From positions 1-64,000 of the forward strand of contig NZ_MVIH01000018.1 in the NCBI RefSeq assembly GCF_002086695.1: a DNA stretch of 64,000 nt, read 5' to 3'. Below the pieces are notes generated by a model, which saw nothing but the letters and a program-made list of their open reading frames with translations, had not been told where the DNA came from and did not search any database. The position numbers were made by a program, and so were the translations under genes. Below, in pieces: positions 8,049 through 17,619 of this stretch. Numbering within the stretch: the first letter of the stretch is position 1; the number at the start of each line of letters is the position of its first letter. The DNA comes from Mycolicibacterium rhodesiae (GTDB taxonomy: Bacteria; Actinomycetota; Actinomycetes; Mycobacteriales; Mycobacteriaceae).

Positions 8049-10252
8049 TCCGAGGCCGGCGCAGGTTCCAGCCAGATCGCGGAGTTCGGCGGGAGCACCA
8101 ACGTCGCCGATGCCGGTCGGCCGTGCCAGGGCTCGTCGGTGGCCTCGACGGCACCGAAGTTGCCCGCGCCCGCGCCGTTGTAGACCGTCGCGTCGCTGTT
8201 GAGCACCTCGCGCCAGGTTCCGGTGTGCGGCAGGCCAAGCCGGTAACGGCTGTGCTCCGCTCCGGAGAAGTTGAACACGCACGCCAGCACCGAGCCGTCG
8301 CTGCCGTATCGCAGGAAGCTCAGCACGTTGTTGGCCGAGTCGTTGGCGTCGATCCAGGAGTAGCCCTCCGGCTTGGTGTCCTGGCTCCACAGCGAAGGGC
8401 GGCTGCGGTAGAGCTCGTTGAGGTCGGCGACGAAACGCTGAATTCCGGTGGAATAGCTGTTCTCGTCGAGCTGGTACCAGTCGACCCCGCGTTCCTCGGA
8501 CCATTCCGCGCGCTGACCGAACTCCTGGCCCATGAACAGCAGCTGCTTGCCGGGGTGGGCCCACTGGTAAGCCAGCAGGCTGCGCAGCCCGGCCGCCTTG
8601 ACGTGGTCGTTGCCCGGCATCCGGCCCCACAGCGTGCCCTTGCCGTGCACCACCTCGTCGTGGCTGATCGGCAACACGAAGTTCTCGCTGAACGCGTAGA
8701 GCAACGAGAATGTCAACTCGCCGTGGTGGTAGGTGCGATAGATCGGGTCACGGCTGATGTAGTCCAGGGTGTCGTGCATCCACCCCATGTTCCACTTCAT
8801 CGAAAAGCCAAGTCCGCCAAGGTTGGTGGCTCGGGTCACCCCTGGCCATGAGGTGGACTCCTCGGCGATCGTGACGATGCCGGGATGGCTCTTGTGGACG
8901 GTGGCGTTCATCTCCTGCAGGAACTGCACCGCCTCGAGATTCTCGCGGCCGCCGTAGACGTTGGGCGTCCAGCCGCCCTCTGGCCGCGAATAGTCCAGGT
9001 AGAGCATGGAGGCGACGGCATCCACCCGCAGACCGTCGATGTGGAACTCCTGCAGCCAGTACAGCGCGTTGGCCACCAGGAAGTTGCGCACCTCGGCGCG
9101 ACCGAAATCGAAGACGTACGTGCCCCAGTCGAGTTGCTCGCCGCGGCGCGGGTCGGAATGCTCATACAGAGGTGTGCCGTCGAAGCGGCCCAACGCCCAC
9201 GCATCTTTGGGGAAGTGCGCGGGCACCCAGTCGACGATCACTCCGATGCCGGCCCGGTGCAAGGTGTCCACCAGGTGCCGGAACTCGTCGGGGGTGCCGA
9301 ACCGTGACGTCGGCGCGTAGTAGGACGTCACCTGGTAACCCCACGATCCACCGAACGGGTGCTCGGCGACCGGAAGGAATTCGATGTGGGTGAATCCTTG
9401 GGCCAGAACGTATTCGGTGAGTTGCTCGGCAAGCTCGCGATAGCCCAGGCCGGGCCGCCAGGAGCCCAGGTGTACTTCGATGGTGCTCATCGGCTCGAAC
9501 ACCGGGTTCTGCGCGGCCCGCTGCGTCAGCCAGTCGGCGTCGTCCCAGGTGTAGTCCGAGGTGAACACGCGCGACGCGGTGTGCGGCGGGACCTCCGTCG
9601 CGAACGCGAACGGATCGGCACGATCGGCCACCGACCCGTCGACCCCGTGAACCCGGAACTTGTAGAGCCCGTCGGTGGGGAAGCCGGGCCAGAACAGCTC
9701 CCAGACGCCGGAGGAGCCCAGCACTCGCATCGGGGCGTCGTTGCCGTCCCAGTGATTGAACTCGCCGATCAGGTTGATGCCCTTGGCATTCGGAGCCCAG
9801 ACCGCGAAGGACACCCCCTCCACGACGCCGTCGGCGGTCTCGAAGGACCGCGGGTGCGCACCCAGAATCTCCCACAGCTGCTCGTGGCGTCCCTCGCCGA
9901 ACAGGTAGAGGTCCATCTCGCCGAGCGTGGGCAGGAAGCGGTAGCCGTCGGCGACGGTGATGGTGTGCCCACCCGGGTAGGAGATCTCGAGCCGGTAGTC
10001 GACCAGGTCGGTGAACGGCAACGCTACCGCGAAGACCCCGGAGTCGATGTGCGCCATGGGGTGTCGCTCGCCGCCGACGAGGGCGACCACCTGCTCCGCG
10101 TGCGGCTTGAGGGCCCGGATCACCGTGTGGTCGTCGTACTCGTGCGCGCCAAGAATGCTGTGCGGGCTGTGGTGGACTCCGGACACCAACCGGGCCAGCT
10201 CGCCGGGATCCGGTGCCAGATGCGGACTGGCGAGTTTGTTGGTTCTCGTCAT
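8045..10252 (-). CDS. glgB: 1,4-alpha-glucan branching enzyme
   Basis: A 735-residue GH13 branching enzyme that makes alpha-1,6 branches in glycogen and in the intracellular glucan made by GlgE. Order of domains: N-terminal extension and carbohydrate-binding module (about 1-220), TIM-barrel with GLRVDAVASMLY carrying the nucleophile Asp and TIAEEST carrying the acid/base Glu, ISHDEVVHGKGT, and a C-terminal beta domain. ATG at 10252 has AGGAG 10 bases upstream. Lies 25 bases after glgE in the same direction, so glgE-glgB are an operon. Confidence 0.97.
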   Translation of the reverse strand: MTRTNKLASPHLAPDPGELARLVSGVHHSPHSILGAHEYDDHTVIRALKPHAEQVVALVGGERHPMAHIDSGVFAVALPFTDLVDYRLEISYPGGHTITVADGYRFLPTLGEMDLYLFGEGRHEQLWEILGAHPRSFETADGVVEGVSFAVWAPNAKGINLIGEFNHWDGNDAPMRVLGSSGVWELFWPGFPTDGLYKFRVHGVDGSVADRADPFAFATEVPPHTASRVFTSDYTWDDADWLTQRAAQNPVFEPMSTIEVHLGSWRPGLGYRELAEQLTEYVLAQGFTHIEFLPVAEHPFGGSWGYQVTSYYAPTSRFGTPDEFRHLVDTLHRAGIGVIVDWVPAHFPKDAWALGRFDGTPLYEHSDPRRGEQLDWGTYVFDFGRAEVRNFLVANALYWLQEFHIDGLRVDAVASMLYLDYSRPEGGWTPNVYGGRENLEAVQFLQEMNATVHKSHPGIVTIAEESTSWPGVTRATNLGGLGFSMKWNMGWMHDTLDYISRDPIYRTYHHGELTFSLLYAFSENFVLPISHDEVVHGKGTLWGRMPGNDHVKAAGLRSLLAYQWAHPGKQLLFMGQEFGQRAEWSEERGVDWYQLDENSYSTGIQRFVADLNELYRSRPSLWSQDTKPEGYSWIDANDSANNVLSFLRYGSDGSVLACVFNFSGAEHSRYRLGLPHTGTWREVLNSDATVYNGAGAGNFGAVEATDEPWHGRPASATLVLPPNSAIWLEPAPASD

Positions 10253-10277
10253 AGCGAAGGCTCCTTGTTCGTTCCCG

Positions 10278-12365
10278 TCATTCCCGGCGCAGCAGAACTG
10301 CCCTCTGCTCCTGCGGGACCAACGGCATGTTCAGGATGTGCGCGACGGCCCGGGCCGGTTCCAGTCGCACATAGTTCGACTGCCCCCATTGGTATTCCTC
10401 CCCGGTGATCTCGTCGCGCACCCAGAAACGGTCATAGGGCTGCATACCCAAAGCGGCCATGTCTAGCCACAAGGTGCCTTCCTCAGGGCCGAATGGGTTC
10501 AACGTCACCACCACCAGCACGGTGTCACCGGATACCGGGTCGAACTTGCTGTAGGCCAGCAGCGCATCGTTGTCGATGTGATGGAACGTGATGGTGCGCA
10601 TCTCGCAGAGCGCGGGGTGGAGGTGACGAATCTCGTTGAGCCGCCTCAGGAATGGCTCCAGCGATTGGCCGTTGGCCAGCGCCGCTTCGAAGTCACGGGG
10701 CCGCAGCTCGTATTTCTCGGAGTCCAGGTACTCCTCGCTGCCCTCTCGCACCGGCAGATGCTCGAAGAGTTCGAAGCCGGAGTACACGCCCCACGAGCTG
10801 CCCATCGTCGAGGCCAGCACGGCCCGGATCGCGAACATGCCCGGCCCGCCGTGTTGCAGACTCTCGTGCAGGATGTCGGGGGTGTTCACGAACAGGTTCG
10901 GCCGGGTGTAGTCGGCGTGTTCGGCGATCTGGCGGCCGAATTCCTCGATCTCCCACTTGGCGGTACGCCAGGTGAAGTACGAATACGACTGTGTGAAGCC
11001 AAGTTTCGCGAGCCCGTTCAGTCGCGCCGGGCGGGTGAACGCCTCGGCGAGGAACAGCACGTCGGGATCGATGGCCTTGACCTGACTGATCAGCCACGCC
11101 CAGAAGTTCGGCGGCTTGGTGTGCGGGTTGTCGACCCGAAAGATCTTGATGCCGTGGTCCATCCAGTGCCGCACCACCCGCAGCACCTCGTCGTAGAGGC
11201 CGCCGGGATCATTGTCGAAGTTCAGCGGATAGATGTCCTGGTACTTCTTCGGCGGGTTCTCCGCGTACGCGATGGTGCCGTCGGGCAGCTCGGTGAACCA
11301 TTCCCGGTGATTCTTCGCCCACGGGTGATCAGGGGCGCACTGCAGTGCCAGGTCCAGTGCCACCTCAAGCCCGTTGTCACGGGCCGCGGCGACGAATCGG
11401 TCGAAGTCCTCGATCGTGCCGAGCTCGGGGTGGATGGCGTCGTGGCCACCCTCGTCGCTGCCGATGGCCCACGGTGAGCCCACATCGCCCGGTTCGGCTG
11501 TCACGGTGTTGTTGCGGCCCTTGCGGTGGACCTTGCCGATCGGGTGGATCGGCGGGAGATAGACGACGTTGAAGCCCATCGACGCAACCCGGGGCAGCGC
11601 CGCGGCCGCCGTCTCGAAGGTGCCGTGTACCGGGCGGCCTTCCTCGTCGCGCCCCCCGGTGGACCGGGGGAACAACTCGTACCAGGCGCTGCAGCGGGCC
11701 AGCGGTCGATCCACCCAGATTCCGTAGGTGGACCCTCGGGTGACCAGTTCGCGAAGCGGATACTTCGCCAGCAGATCGGTGACCTCGTGCGACAGTGCCA
11801 GGGACGCCCGGGTCAGCGGATCCCCGGGCTCGCGCAGAGCCGCCGCGGCCTGCAGCAGCGGCGCGCGGCGGTCACGCGGCACTCCGGTGGCGGCGCGGGC
11901 CAGCAGATTGCCTCCGACGATCAGATCGTTGTTGAGTTCCGATTCGCCCTGCCCGGCGTTGAGTTTGACGGTGACGTTGTGCCGCCACGTGGTGAGTGGA
12001 TCGCCCCAGCCGTCGATCCGGAATGTCCACAGCCCCACCCGGTCGGGCACGAACTGGCCGTGGAAGAGATCGGGGGTGCGGCCCATCTCCATCGGGTACA
12101 GCTGGGGCTTGACCCGGCTGACCGCGGGGGAGGCCTCGGTCAGTTCAGCACCCTCGAGAGCTTTGACGCGCCGGGCCGGATTCTGCCCGAGCTGAGGGTG
12201 AGCAGTTCCGAGGTAGCGCACCACCAACGTCGCCGCCACCGCGTCATGCCCCTCGCGCCACACTGTCGCGGCGACCGGCACGACTTCGCCGACGACCGCC
12301 TTGGCCGGATAGGTACCGCAGGACACAACGGGCGCGACGTCATCGATCTCGATACGACCGGGCAC
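10278..12365 (-). CDS. glgE: alpha-1,4-glucan:maltose-1-phosphate maltosyltransferase
   Basis: A 695-residue GlgE, which extends alpha-glucan with maltose units from maltose-1-phosphate, the last step of the route from trehalose. Seen: N-terminal beta domain (GRIEIDDVAPVVSCGTYPAK), barrel motifs VVYLPPIHPIGKVHRKGRNN and AIGSDEGGHDAIHP, the nucleophile Asp in FRVDNPHTKPP, the acid/base Glu in VLFLAEAF, and a C-terminal domain ending in LLRRE. The GTG at 12365 has GGAG about 7 bases upstream; no earlier ATG, GTG or TTG is in frame, so the protein lacks the few extra N-terminal residues of the M. tuberculosis enzyme. Confidence 0.96.
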   Translation of the reverse strand: MPGRIEIDDVAPVVSCGTYPAKAVVGEVVPVAATVWREGHDAVAATLVVRYLGTAHPQLGQNPARRVKALEGAELTEASPAVSRVKPQLYPMEMGRTPDLFHGQFVPDRVGLWTFRIDGWGDPLTTWRHNVTVKLNAGQGESELNNDLIVGGNLLARAATGVPRDRRAPLLQAAAALREPGDPLTRASLALSHEVTDLLAKYPLRELVTRGSTYGIWVDRPLARCSAWYELFPRSTGGRDEEGRPVHGTFETAAAALPRVASMGFNVVYLPPIHPIGKVHRKGRNNTVTAEPGDVGSPWAIGSDEGGHDAIHPELGTIEDFDRFVAAARDNGLEVALDLALQCAPDHPWAKNHREWFTELPDGTIAYAENPPKKYQDIYPLNFDNDPGGLYDEVLRVVRHWMDHGIKIFRVDNPHTKPPNFWAWLISQVKAIDPDVLFLAEAFTRPARLNGLAKLGFTQSYSYFTWRTAKWEIEEFGRQIAEHADYTRPNLFVNTPDILHESLQHGGPGMFAIRAVLASTMGSSWGVYSGFELFEHLPVREGSEEYLDSEKYELRPRDFEAALANGQSLEPFLRRLNEIRHLHPALCEMRTITFHHIDNDALLAYSKFDPVSGDTVLVVVTLNPFGPEEGTLWLDMAALGMQPYDRFWVRDEITGEEYQWGQSNYVRLEPARAVAHILNMPLVPQEQRAVLLRRE

Positions 12366-12596
12366 CCAACCACTCCATTCCTGACCTGTGCGACGTGGTC
12401 TGCCCCGCGTCGGCTTGAGTCGGTTTCTCGTTGTCGTGGCGCAGCGACGCTCGCCGCCGCACCGGTCGTGAGTCTTCTTGACCCTCGGGGTAACCGCATC
12501 GCGCCCTCTTCACACCGTAGTGCGAAGAATGACCGGCTGGGGAAGAAGCGCATGCTCGCGCCAATTGCACCGGCGTTCTCAGTAAGGTGGGAACGC

Positions 12597-15185
12597 GTGA
12601 AGGCCCTCCGCAGGTTCACGGTCCGTGCCCATTTGCCCGAGCGGCTCGCAGCCCTCGGCCGGTTGTCCACCAACCTGCGCTGGTCGTGGGACAAGCCGAC
12701 ACAGGATCTCTTCGCCTCGATCGATCCACGGCTGTGGCTGCAGACCGGCCAGGATCCGGTGGCGCTGCTCGGCGCGGTTGCCCCGGCGCGGCTCGACGAA
12801 TTGGCCGAGGACGAGCAGTTCCTCAACGTTCTCGATCAGCTCGCGGCCGATCTGGACGACTACCTGAGCCGGCCGATGTGGTTTCAGGAGCAGGAGCAGG
12901 GTTCCTCGGTCATGCCGACGGGCATCGCGTACTTCTCGATGGAGTTCGGCGTGGCCGAAGTGTTGCCGAACTATTCGGGCGGCCTGGGCATTCTGGCCGG
13001 CGACCATCTGAAGTCGGCATCGGATCTGGGTCTGCCGCTGATCGCTGTCGGCTTGTACTACCGGTCCGGGTATTTCCGGCAGTCATTGACTGCCGACGGC
13101 TGGCAACACGAGAACTATCCCTCGCTGGACCCGCAGGGGCTGCCGCTCCGGTTGCTCGCCGACGCCGCGGGCGCGCCGGTGCTCGTCGAGCTGGCGATGC
13201 CGGAGGCGAAGGTGCTGCGCGCCAGGGTGTGGGTGGCGCAGGTGGGCCGGATCCCGCTGCTGCTCTTGGATTCCGACATCCCCGAGAACGAGCACGACTT
13301 GCGCAACGTCACCGACCGGCTCTACGGCGGCGACCAGGAGCACCGCATCAAGCAGGAGTTGCTCGCCGGCATCGGCGGCATTCGGGCCATCCGTGCGTTC
13401 ACCGCGATCGAGGGCCGGCCCGCCCCGGACGTGTACCACATGAACGAGGGCCACGCTGGGTTCCTGGGGGTGGAACGGATCCGCGAATACATCTCCGAGC
13501 AGAAGCTGGATTTCGACACCGCGCTGACGCTCGTGCGGGCCAGCACAGTGTTCACCACCCACACGCCGGTACCGGCGGGAATCGACCGCTTCCCGGTGGA
13601 CATGGTGCAGAGGTACTTCGGTGACGATTCGAAAGATGGCTTGCTGCCCGAGGTTCCGGTCGGACGGGTGCTGGCGTTCGGCGCCGAGGACGACCCGTCG
13701 AAGTTCAACATGGCGCACATGGGCCTACGGCTGGCGCAGCGCGCAAACGGGGTGTCCCTGCTGCACGGGCGCGTCAGCCGCACGATGTTCGACGAGCTGT
13801 GGCCTGGTTTCGACCCGGCCGAGGTGCCGATCGGCTCGATCACCAATGGTGTGCACGGCCCCACCTGGGCGGCCCCGCAGTGGTTGGAGCTCGGCAGGGA
13901 ACTCGCCGGTTCCACCGAGGCGCTGCGCGAGCCCAACATCTGGGCGCGGCTGCAACAGGTCGACACCGGTCACATCTGGTGGATCCGCTCTCAGCTGCGC
14001 GCGCTGCTGGTCGAAGACGTGCGCCAGCGGCTGCGCCGGTCGTGGTTGGAGCGCGGCGCGTCCGAGGCCGAACTCGGCTGGATTGCAACGGCTTTCGACC
14101 CTGAGGTACTAACCATCGGTTTCGCGCGCCGGGTGCCCACCTACAAGCGCCTGACCCTGATGCTGCGTGATCCGCAGCGCCTCGAGGCGTTGCTGCTCGA
14201 TAAAGACAAGCCGTTGCAGCTGATCGTCGCAGGCAAGTCACACCCCGCCGACGATGCGGGCAAGGCCCTGATCCAGCAGATCGTGAAGTTCGCCGACCGG
14301 CCGGAAGTGCGCCACCGCATCGCCTTCCTGCCCGACTACGACATGTCGATGGCCCGCCAGTTGTACTGGGGCTGCGATGTGTGGCTGAACAACCCGCTTC
14401 GTCCGCTGGAAGCCTGCGGCACGTCAGGCATGAAGAGTGCGCTGAACGGCGGGCTGAACCTGTCCATCCGTGACGGATGGTGGGACGAGTGGTATGACGG
14501 CGAAAACGGTTGGGAGATACCGACAGCCGACGGGCTGGCCGACGAGAGCCGCCGCGACGACATCGAGTCCTCGGCGCTCTACAACCTGCTCGAGCAGTCG
14601 GTGACGCCGACGTTCTACGACCGGGACGACAAGGGTGTGCCGACCCGCTGGGTGGAGATGGTTCGGCACACCCTGCAGGGGCTCGGGCCCAAGGTGCTGG
14701 CGTCCCGGATGGTGCGCGACTACACCGAGAAGTACTACGCGCCTGCCGCCCAGTCGTTCCGCCGCACCAGTGCTCCGATCGACGGCCTGCCGTTCGGGGC
14801 GGCACGTGAGCTGTCGGCCTACCGGCAGCGCGTCCGGGAGGCCTGGCCGCAGATCGAGATCACCGACGTCGACAGCACCGGGCTGCCCGACACCCCGCTG
14901 CTCGGGTCGGAGCTGACCCTGACCGCGACGGTCGCGCTGGCCGGGCTGAAACCGGACGAGGTCGACGTGCAGGCTGTGCTCGGCCGGGTCGATGCCGCCG
15001 ACGCCCTGCAGGACCCCGTCACCGTGGACATGGTGCACTCGGGTTCGGGCGACGGAGGTACCGACATCTTCTCGACGACGACCCCGCTGCCGGTGGCAGG
15101 TTCGGTGGGCTACACCGTTCGCGTGCTGCCGCATCATCCGCTGCTGGCCGGTGACAACGAGCTCGGTCTCGTCACGCTGGCGTAA
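12597..15185 (+). CDS. glgP: alpha-glucan phosphorylase
   Basis: An 862-residue glycogen phosphorylase-family protein that releases glucose-1-phosphate from alpha-glucan. The start is the GTG at 12597 (MKALRRFTVRAHLPERL), preceded by AAGGTGG 6 bases upstream; this matches the M. tuberculosis protein in start and length, while the open frame that continues left to 11526 runs antisense through glgE and is not coding. Seen: PNYSGGLGILAGDHLKSASD, the pyridoxal-phosphate lysine in GTSGMKSALNGG, and a C-terminal beta-rich tail. Divergent from glgE-glgB across 231 bases, so synthesis and breakdown of glucan are controlled from one promoter region. Confidence 0.96.
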   Translation: MKALRRFTVRAHLPERLAALGRLSTNLRWSWDKPTQDLFASIDPRLWLQTGQDPVALLGAVAPARLDELAEDEQFLNVLDQLAADLDDYLSRPMWFQEQEQGSSVMPTGIAYFSMEFGVAEVLPNYSGGLGILAGDHLKSASDLGLPLIAVGLYYRSGYFRQSLTADGWQHENYPSLDPQGLPLRLLADAAGAPVLVELAMPEAKVLRARVWVAQVGRIPLLLLDSDIPENEHDLRNVTDRLYGGDQEHRIKQELLAGIGGIRAIRAFTAIEGRPAPDVYHMNEGHAGFLGVERIREYISEQKLDFDTALTLVRASTVFTTHTPVPAGIDRFPVDMVQRYFGDDSKDGLLPEVPVGRVLAFGAEDDPSKFNMAHMGLRLAQRANGVSLLHGRVSRTMFDELWPGFDPAEVPIGSITNGVHGPTWAAPQWLELGRELAGSTEALREPNIWARLQQVDTGHIWWIRSQLRALLVEDVRQRLRRSWLERGASEAELGWIATAFDPEVLTIGFARRVPTYKRLTLMLRDPQRLEALLLDKDKPLQLIVAGKSHPADDAGKALIQQIVKFADRPEVRHRIAFLPDYDMSMARQLYWGCDVWLNNPLRPLEACGTSGMKSALNGGLNLSIRDGWWDEWYDGENGWEIPTADGLADESRRDDIESSALYNLLEQSVTPTFYDRDDKGVPTRWVEMVRHTLQGLGPKVLASRMVRDYTEKYYAPAAQSFRRTSAPIDGLPFGAARELSAYRQRVREAWPQIEITDVDSTGLPDTPLLGSELTLTATVALAGLKPDEVDVQAVLGRVDAADALQDPVTVDMVHSGSGDGGTDIFSTTTPLPVAGSVGYTVRVLPHHPLLAGDNELGLVTLA

Positions 15186-15255
15186 CGCCGGGACTTGCCC
15201 AACCGGTTAGCAGGGCAGGGGAGCCACCTGTAGGTTCCCAACAGGATGTCGAGGG

Positions 15256-16026
15256 GTGCCGCATCGGGGCGGACCGTCGGGATCCGGGAAGGTGTTCGGG
15301 GCAGTGTTCGTTCGTCGCGCAGCGCTGATGGCGCTGGTGGGCACCTTGTTGGCCGCGCCGGTGCCGGCATCCGCCGATCCTGATCCCGGCGGCCCCGAGC
15401 TGGGTCAGCCCGTCGCCGCCGCCGACCCGGCCGCCCCGCCGGTCGATGACGGGAAGGTGGCCTCGACGCCGCCGGCCATCACGACATCGCCGGATGGATG
15501 GACGCTGACGATCTCGGCGAAGGACGAGGTGCAGATGCCGATCGCACCGCTGACCACCGCCATCTCCTCACGGGAGTACTCCGTCAGCGGTGTCTTCAAC
15601 GGCGCGCTCGACGGCCCCGGCGAGAACCCGAGGGGTGTGTTCGAGGTGGGCTACCAGATCGGCTGCGGCATCGACATGAGCACCTCCAACGGCGTCGCCC
15701 TTGGCGGCACGATCGGGGTGAACTCATCGATCGGAATCATCGGGCTGGACTTCCCGAACAACGCGGCCGAGGGCCTGCTGCCGGGTGTCGGCGGCAATAT
15801 CGGCGGGGCGATCACCGTGGGCCTCAAGCCCGGCATCATCAACATCGTCCCGGTGACCAAGAAGCAGTACAAGGGCGACCGGCCGTGGGTGTCGATCAGT
15901 AACTTCCACGTGAAAATCGATGGTTGCGTTGGGGAGTCGTTCATCCGCTCCTATGCGACGCTGAGCAAGTCCACCGACGAAGGTGACGCGATCCTGTCCT
16001 GGTACGGAGTGACCAAAAAGATCTAA
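15256..16026 (+). CDS. MspA-family secreted protein (copy 1)
   Basis: A 256-residue exported protein; hydrophobic signal core ALMALVGTLLAAP with cleavage likely after ASA. The mature part fits the MspA porin family: KDEVQMPIAPLTTAISSREYSVSG, GYQIGCGIDM, a central glycine-rich beta segment, and a C-terminal KIDGCVGESFIRSYA. It is closely patterned on two other proteins in this window (37565-38251, 38409-39107). Two cysteines (GCG and KIDGC) are shared by all three and absent from classical MspA as I recall it. GTG starts at 15256, 15292 and 15304 are all possible; the last gives a compact signal peptide (MFVRRAAL). May form an outer-membrane channel; function not shown. Confidence 0.85.
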   Translation: MPHRGGPSGSGKVFGAVFVRRAALMALVGTLLAAPVPASADPDPGGPELGQPVAAADPAAPPVDDGKVASTPPAITTSPDGWTLTISAKDEVQMPIAPLTTAISSREYSVSGVFNGALDGPGENPRGVFEVGYQIGCGIDMSTSNGVALGGTIGVNSSIGIIGLDFPNNAAEGLLPGVGGNIGGAITVGLKPGIINIVPVTKKQYKGDRPWVSISNFHVKIDGCVGESFIRSYATLSKSTDEGDAILSWYGVTKKI

Positions 16027-16036
16027 TTCACCTCAT

Positions 16037-16092
16037 CGAGTGTGCGCTCAGATCGCGAATGCCGTCCACATCACGATCTCCACGCACACTCG
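16037..16092. terminator. terminator hairpin between convergent genes
   Basis: A 10-bp perfect outer stem (CGAGTGTGCG at 16037-16046, complement at 16083-16092) encloses a second 6-bp stem (AGATCG 16050-16055 with CGATCT 16074-16079). It lies between the stop codons of the MspA-family gene and the metallopeptidase gene, which face each other, so it can end both transcripts. The arms resemble a hairpin type scattered through mycobacterial genomes. Confidence 0.75.
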
Positions 16093-16102
16093 GCGGGCCG
16101 TC

Positions 16103-17545
16103 TTACGGGAAGCGTTTGATGCAGCGGTCCTGATCGCCGAGTACCCCGATGCGGAACGCGTCGATGCGGTTGAAGCCGGCAGGCACCGACTCACCGTTGA
16201 CGTCGCCGGCGACCAGACCGTTGGTCAGTAGGCCTGACACCGCCTCGTCGATGTCGCCTGCCGTCAGCGCCACGGTGTTGCCGTCGGGGGTGGTCACCTC
16301 TTTGGACAGCTTGGTGGTCGCGACGCCGGTCAGGCACGCGGTGCGCAAGCCGGCTTCGGCGTTGTCGAGCACCAGTCCGCCCCGCTCGTGCTGCAGCGCC
16401 AGCATGTAGCGCGATACCAGCACGGAGTAGGCGGTGTTGTCGCCGGTGACCAGGACGTTGTCCTGACCTTCGTTGGAGGCGCCCATCTTTTCCAGTCCGG
16501 GCAGGTCGATGGCGATCGTGTTGCTGGCCGGGCAGTAGGACACCGGCGGGCTGGGCCGGGCGTCGGGGCACGTCGACCCTGACGCGGCGTCCAGGTTCAG
16601 GGTGGGTGGGTTCTTCGGCGTGAACAGGATGTTCATCGCCTCGATGATCGAGCGGACCGACTCCTCGGTGACCGGCCACTCACCGGTCTGGTCGCGCTGC
16701 AGTTCGATCGGCAAGTCTCCGCGTCGCTGGCCGATCTCCTGGGCGTCGATGGTCGCACAGGAGGACGGTCCGTCGGTGAAGCCGAACTGGAAGGCCGAGA
16801 TCCGCTCGAACGCCGACCCGTGCTCGTCGCCGCTGTCGGCGTAGTCGTCCTGACTCAGCAGCGGGTCGCGAAACGAAATCATCGCGGCCAGAAGGTTGTT
16901 CAGCCCGTCACCGGTGCTCAGAGTGAACCGCTTCGAGTTGCCTTCGGCCACCCAACGCATGTAAGCGCCTGCGAGGCAGTCGGCCTGCTGCTCGGCCACC
17001 AGCGTGGGGGTCCCCTTCTTGTTGAGCTTGGCCATCTTCTGAATGGCGTGCCCGTACTCGTGGGCCAGCACCATCGTGATCGCCATGTCGCCGTTGGCCT
17101 GTCGCAGTGCGGGCAGCAGTACGCCGCGATCCCAGCCGATGGTGTTGTCGTCCTCGCAGAAGCCGGCGTTGATCAGGTCGGAGGTGGTGTCGCCGCAGAA
17201 TTCGCCGTCGTATTCGTTGGAGTCCCAGGAGATCAGGTCCTTGACGGGCCGGAACTCCCCGTCGAACGAGGCCTTGTAGTTGTCCTTCCAGAACGACTCC
17301 AGATCGCTGATCGACTGCGCGCCGATCTCGTCGTCCTTGCCGCCGTCAGTGTGGGAGACCTTGCGCGTGGGCTTCTCCGCATCCGAACGCAAGCCGCTGG
17401 GACCGTCCACCGCCTGCAGGCCGCCGACCTTGAACGGATCGTCGAAGACCGACACGGCCTTTCCGGAGATGGTGGTGCCGCAGCCGGCCAGCACCGCAGC
17501 GGCGCTCGCGACCGCGAGCAGGCGTGCGAGGTGTCGTCGGCGCAT
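16103..17545 (-). CDS. lipoprotein, putative neutral zinc metallopeptidase
   Basis: A 480-residue exported lipoprotein. The start MRRRHLARLLAVASAAAVLAG plus the lipobox LAGC puts the lipid cysteine near residue 22. The middle holds LAHEYGHAIQ, the HExxH zinc motif, with a downstream acidic QQADCLAG segment that likely gives the third ligand; this pattern fits the putative neutral zinc metallopeptidase family. Six or more further cysteines suggest disulfides outside the cell. ATG at 17545 is preferred over the frame extending to 17587. Its substrate is unknown. It faces the MspA-family gene, and both are additions between glgP and dinG compared with M. tuberculosis. Confidence 0.85.
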   Translation of the reverse strand: MRRRHLARLLAVASAAAVLAGCGTTISGKAVSVFDDPFKVGGLQAVDGPSGLRSDAEKPTRKVSHTDGGKDDEIGAQSISDLESFWKDNYKASFDGEFRPVKDLISWDSNEYDGEFCGDTTSDLINAGFCEDDNTIGWDRGVLLPALRQANGDMAITMVLAHEYGHAIQKMAKLNKKGTPTLVAEQQADCLAGAYMRWVAEGNSKRFTLSTGDGLNNLLAAMISFRDPLLSQDDYADSGDEHGSAFERISAFQFGFTDGPSSCATIDAQEIGQRRGDLPIELQRDQTGEWPVTEESVRSIIEAMNILFTPKNPPTLNLDAASGSTCPDARPSPPVSYCPASNTIAIDLPGLEKMGASNEGQDNVLVTGDNTAYSVLVSRYMLALQHERGGLVLDNAEAGLRTACLTGVATTKLSKEVTTPDGNTVALTAGDIDEAVSGLLTNGLVAGDVNGESVPAGFNRIDAFRIGVLGDQDRCIKRFP

Positions 17546-17619
17546 GGGGGCCACCCTCTCCGAGGCATCGAAATTTGCTCTCACCATTGTGCCGCCCGCC
17601 TGCCGCTACCGATGCCAAC

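Noticed and set aside
11526..12596. Long in-frame extension of glgP to the left (1219 codons in total)
   Set aside because: It runs antisense through glgE, has no family similarity, and glgP has a good ribosome binding site and the family start at 12597.
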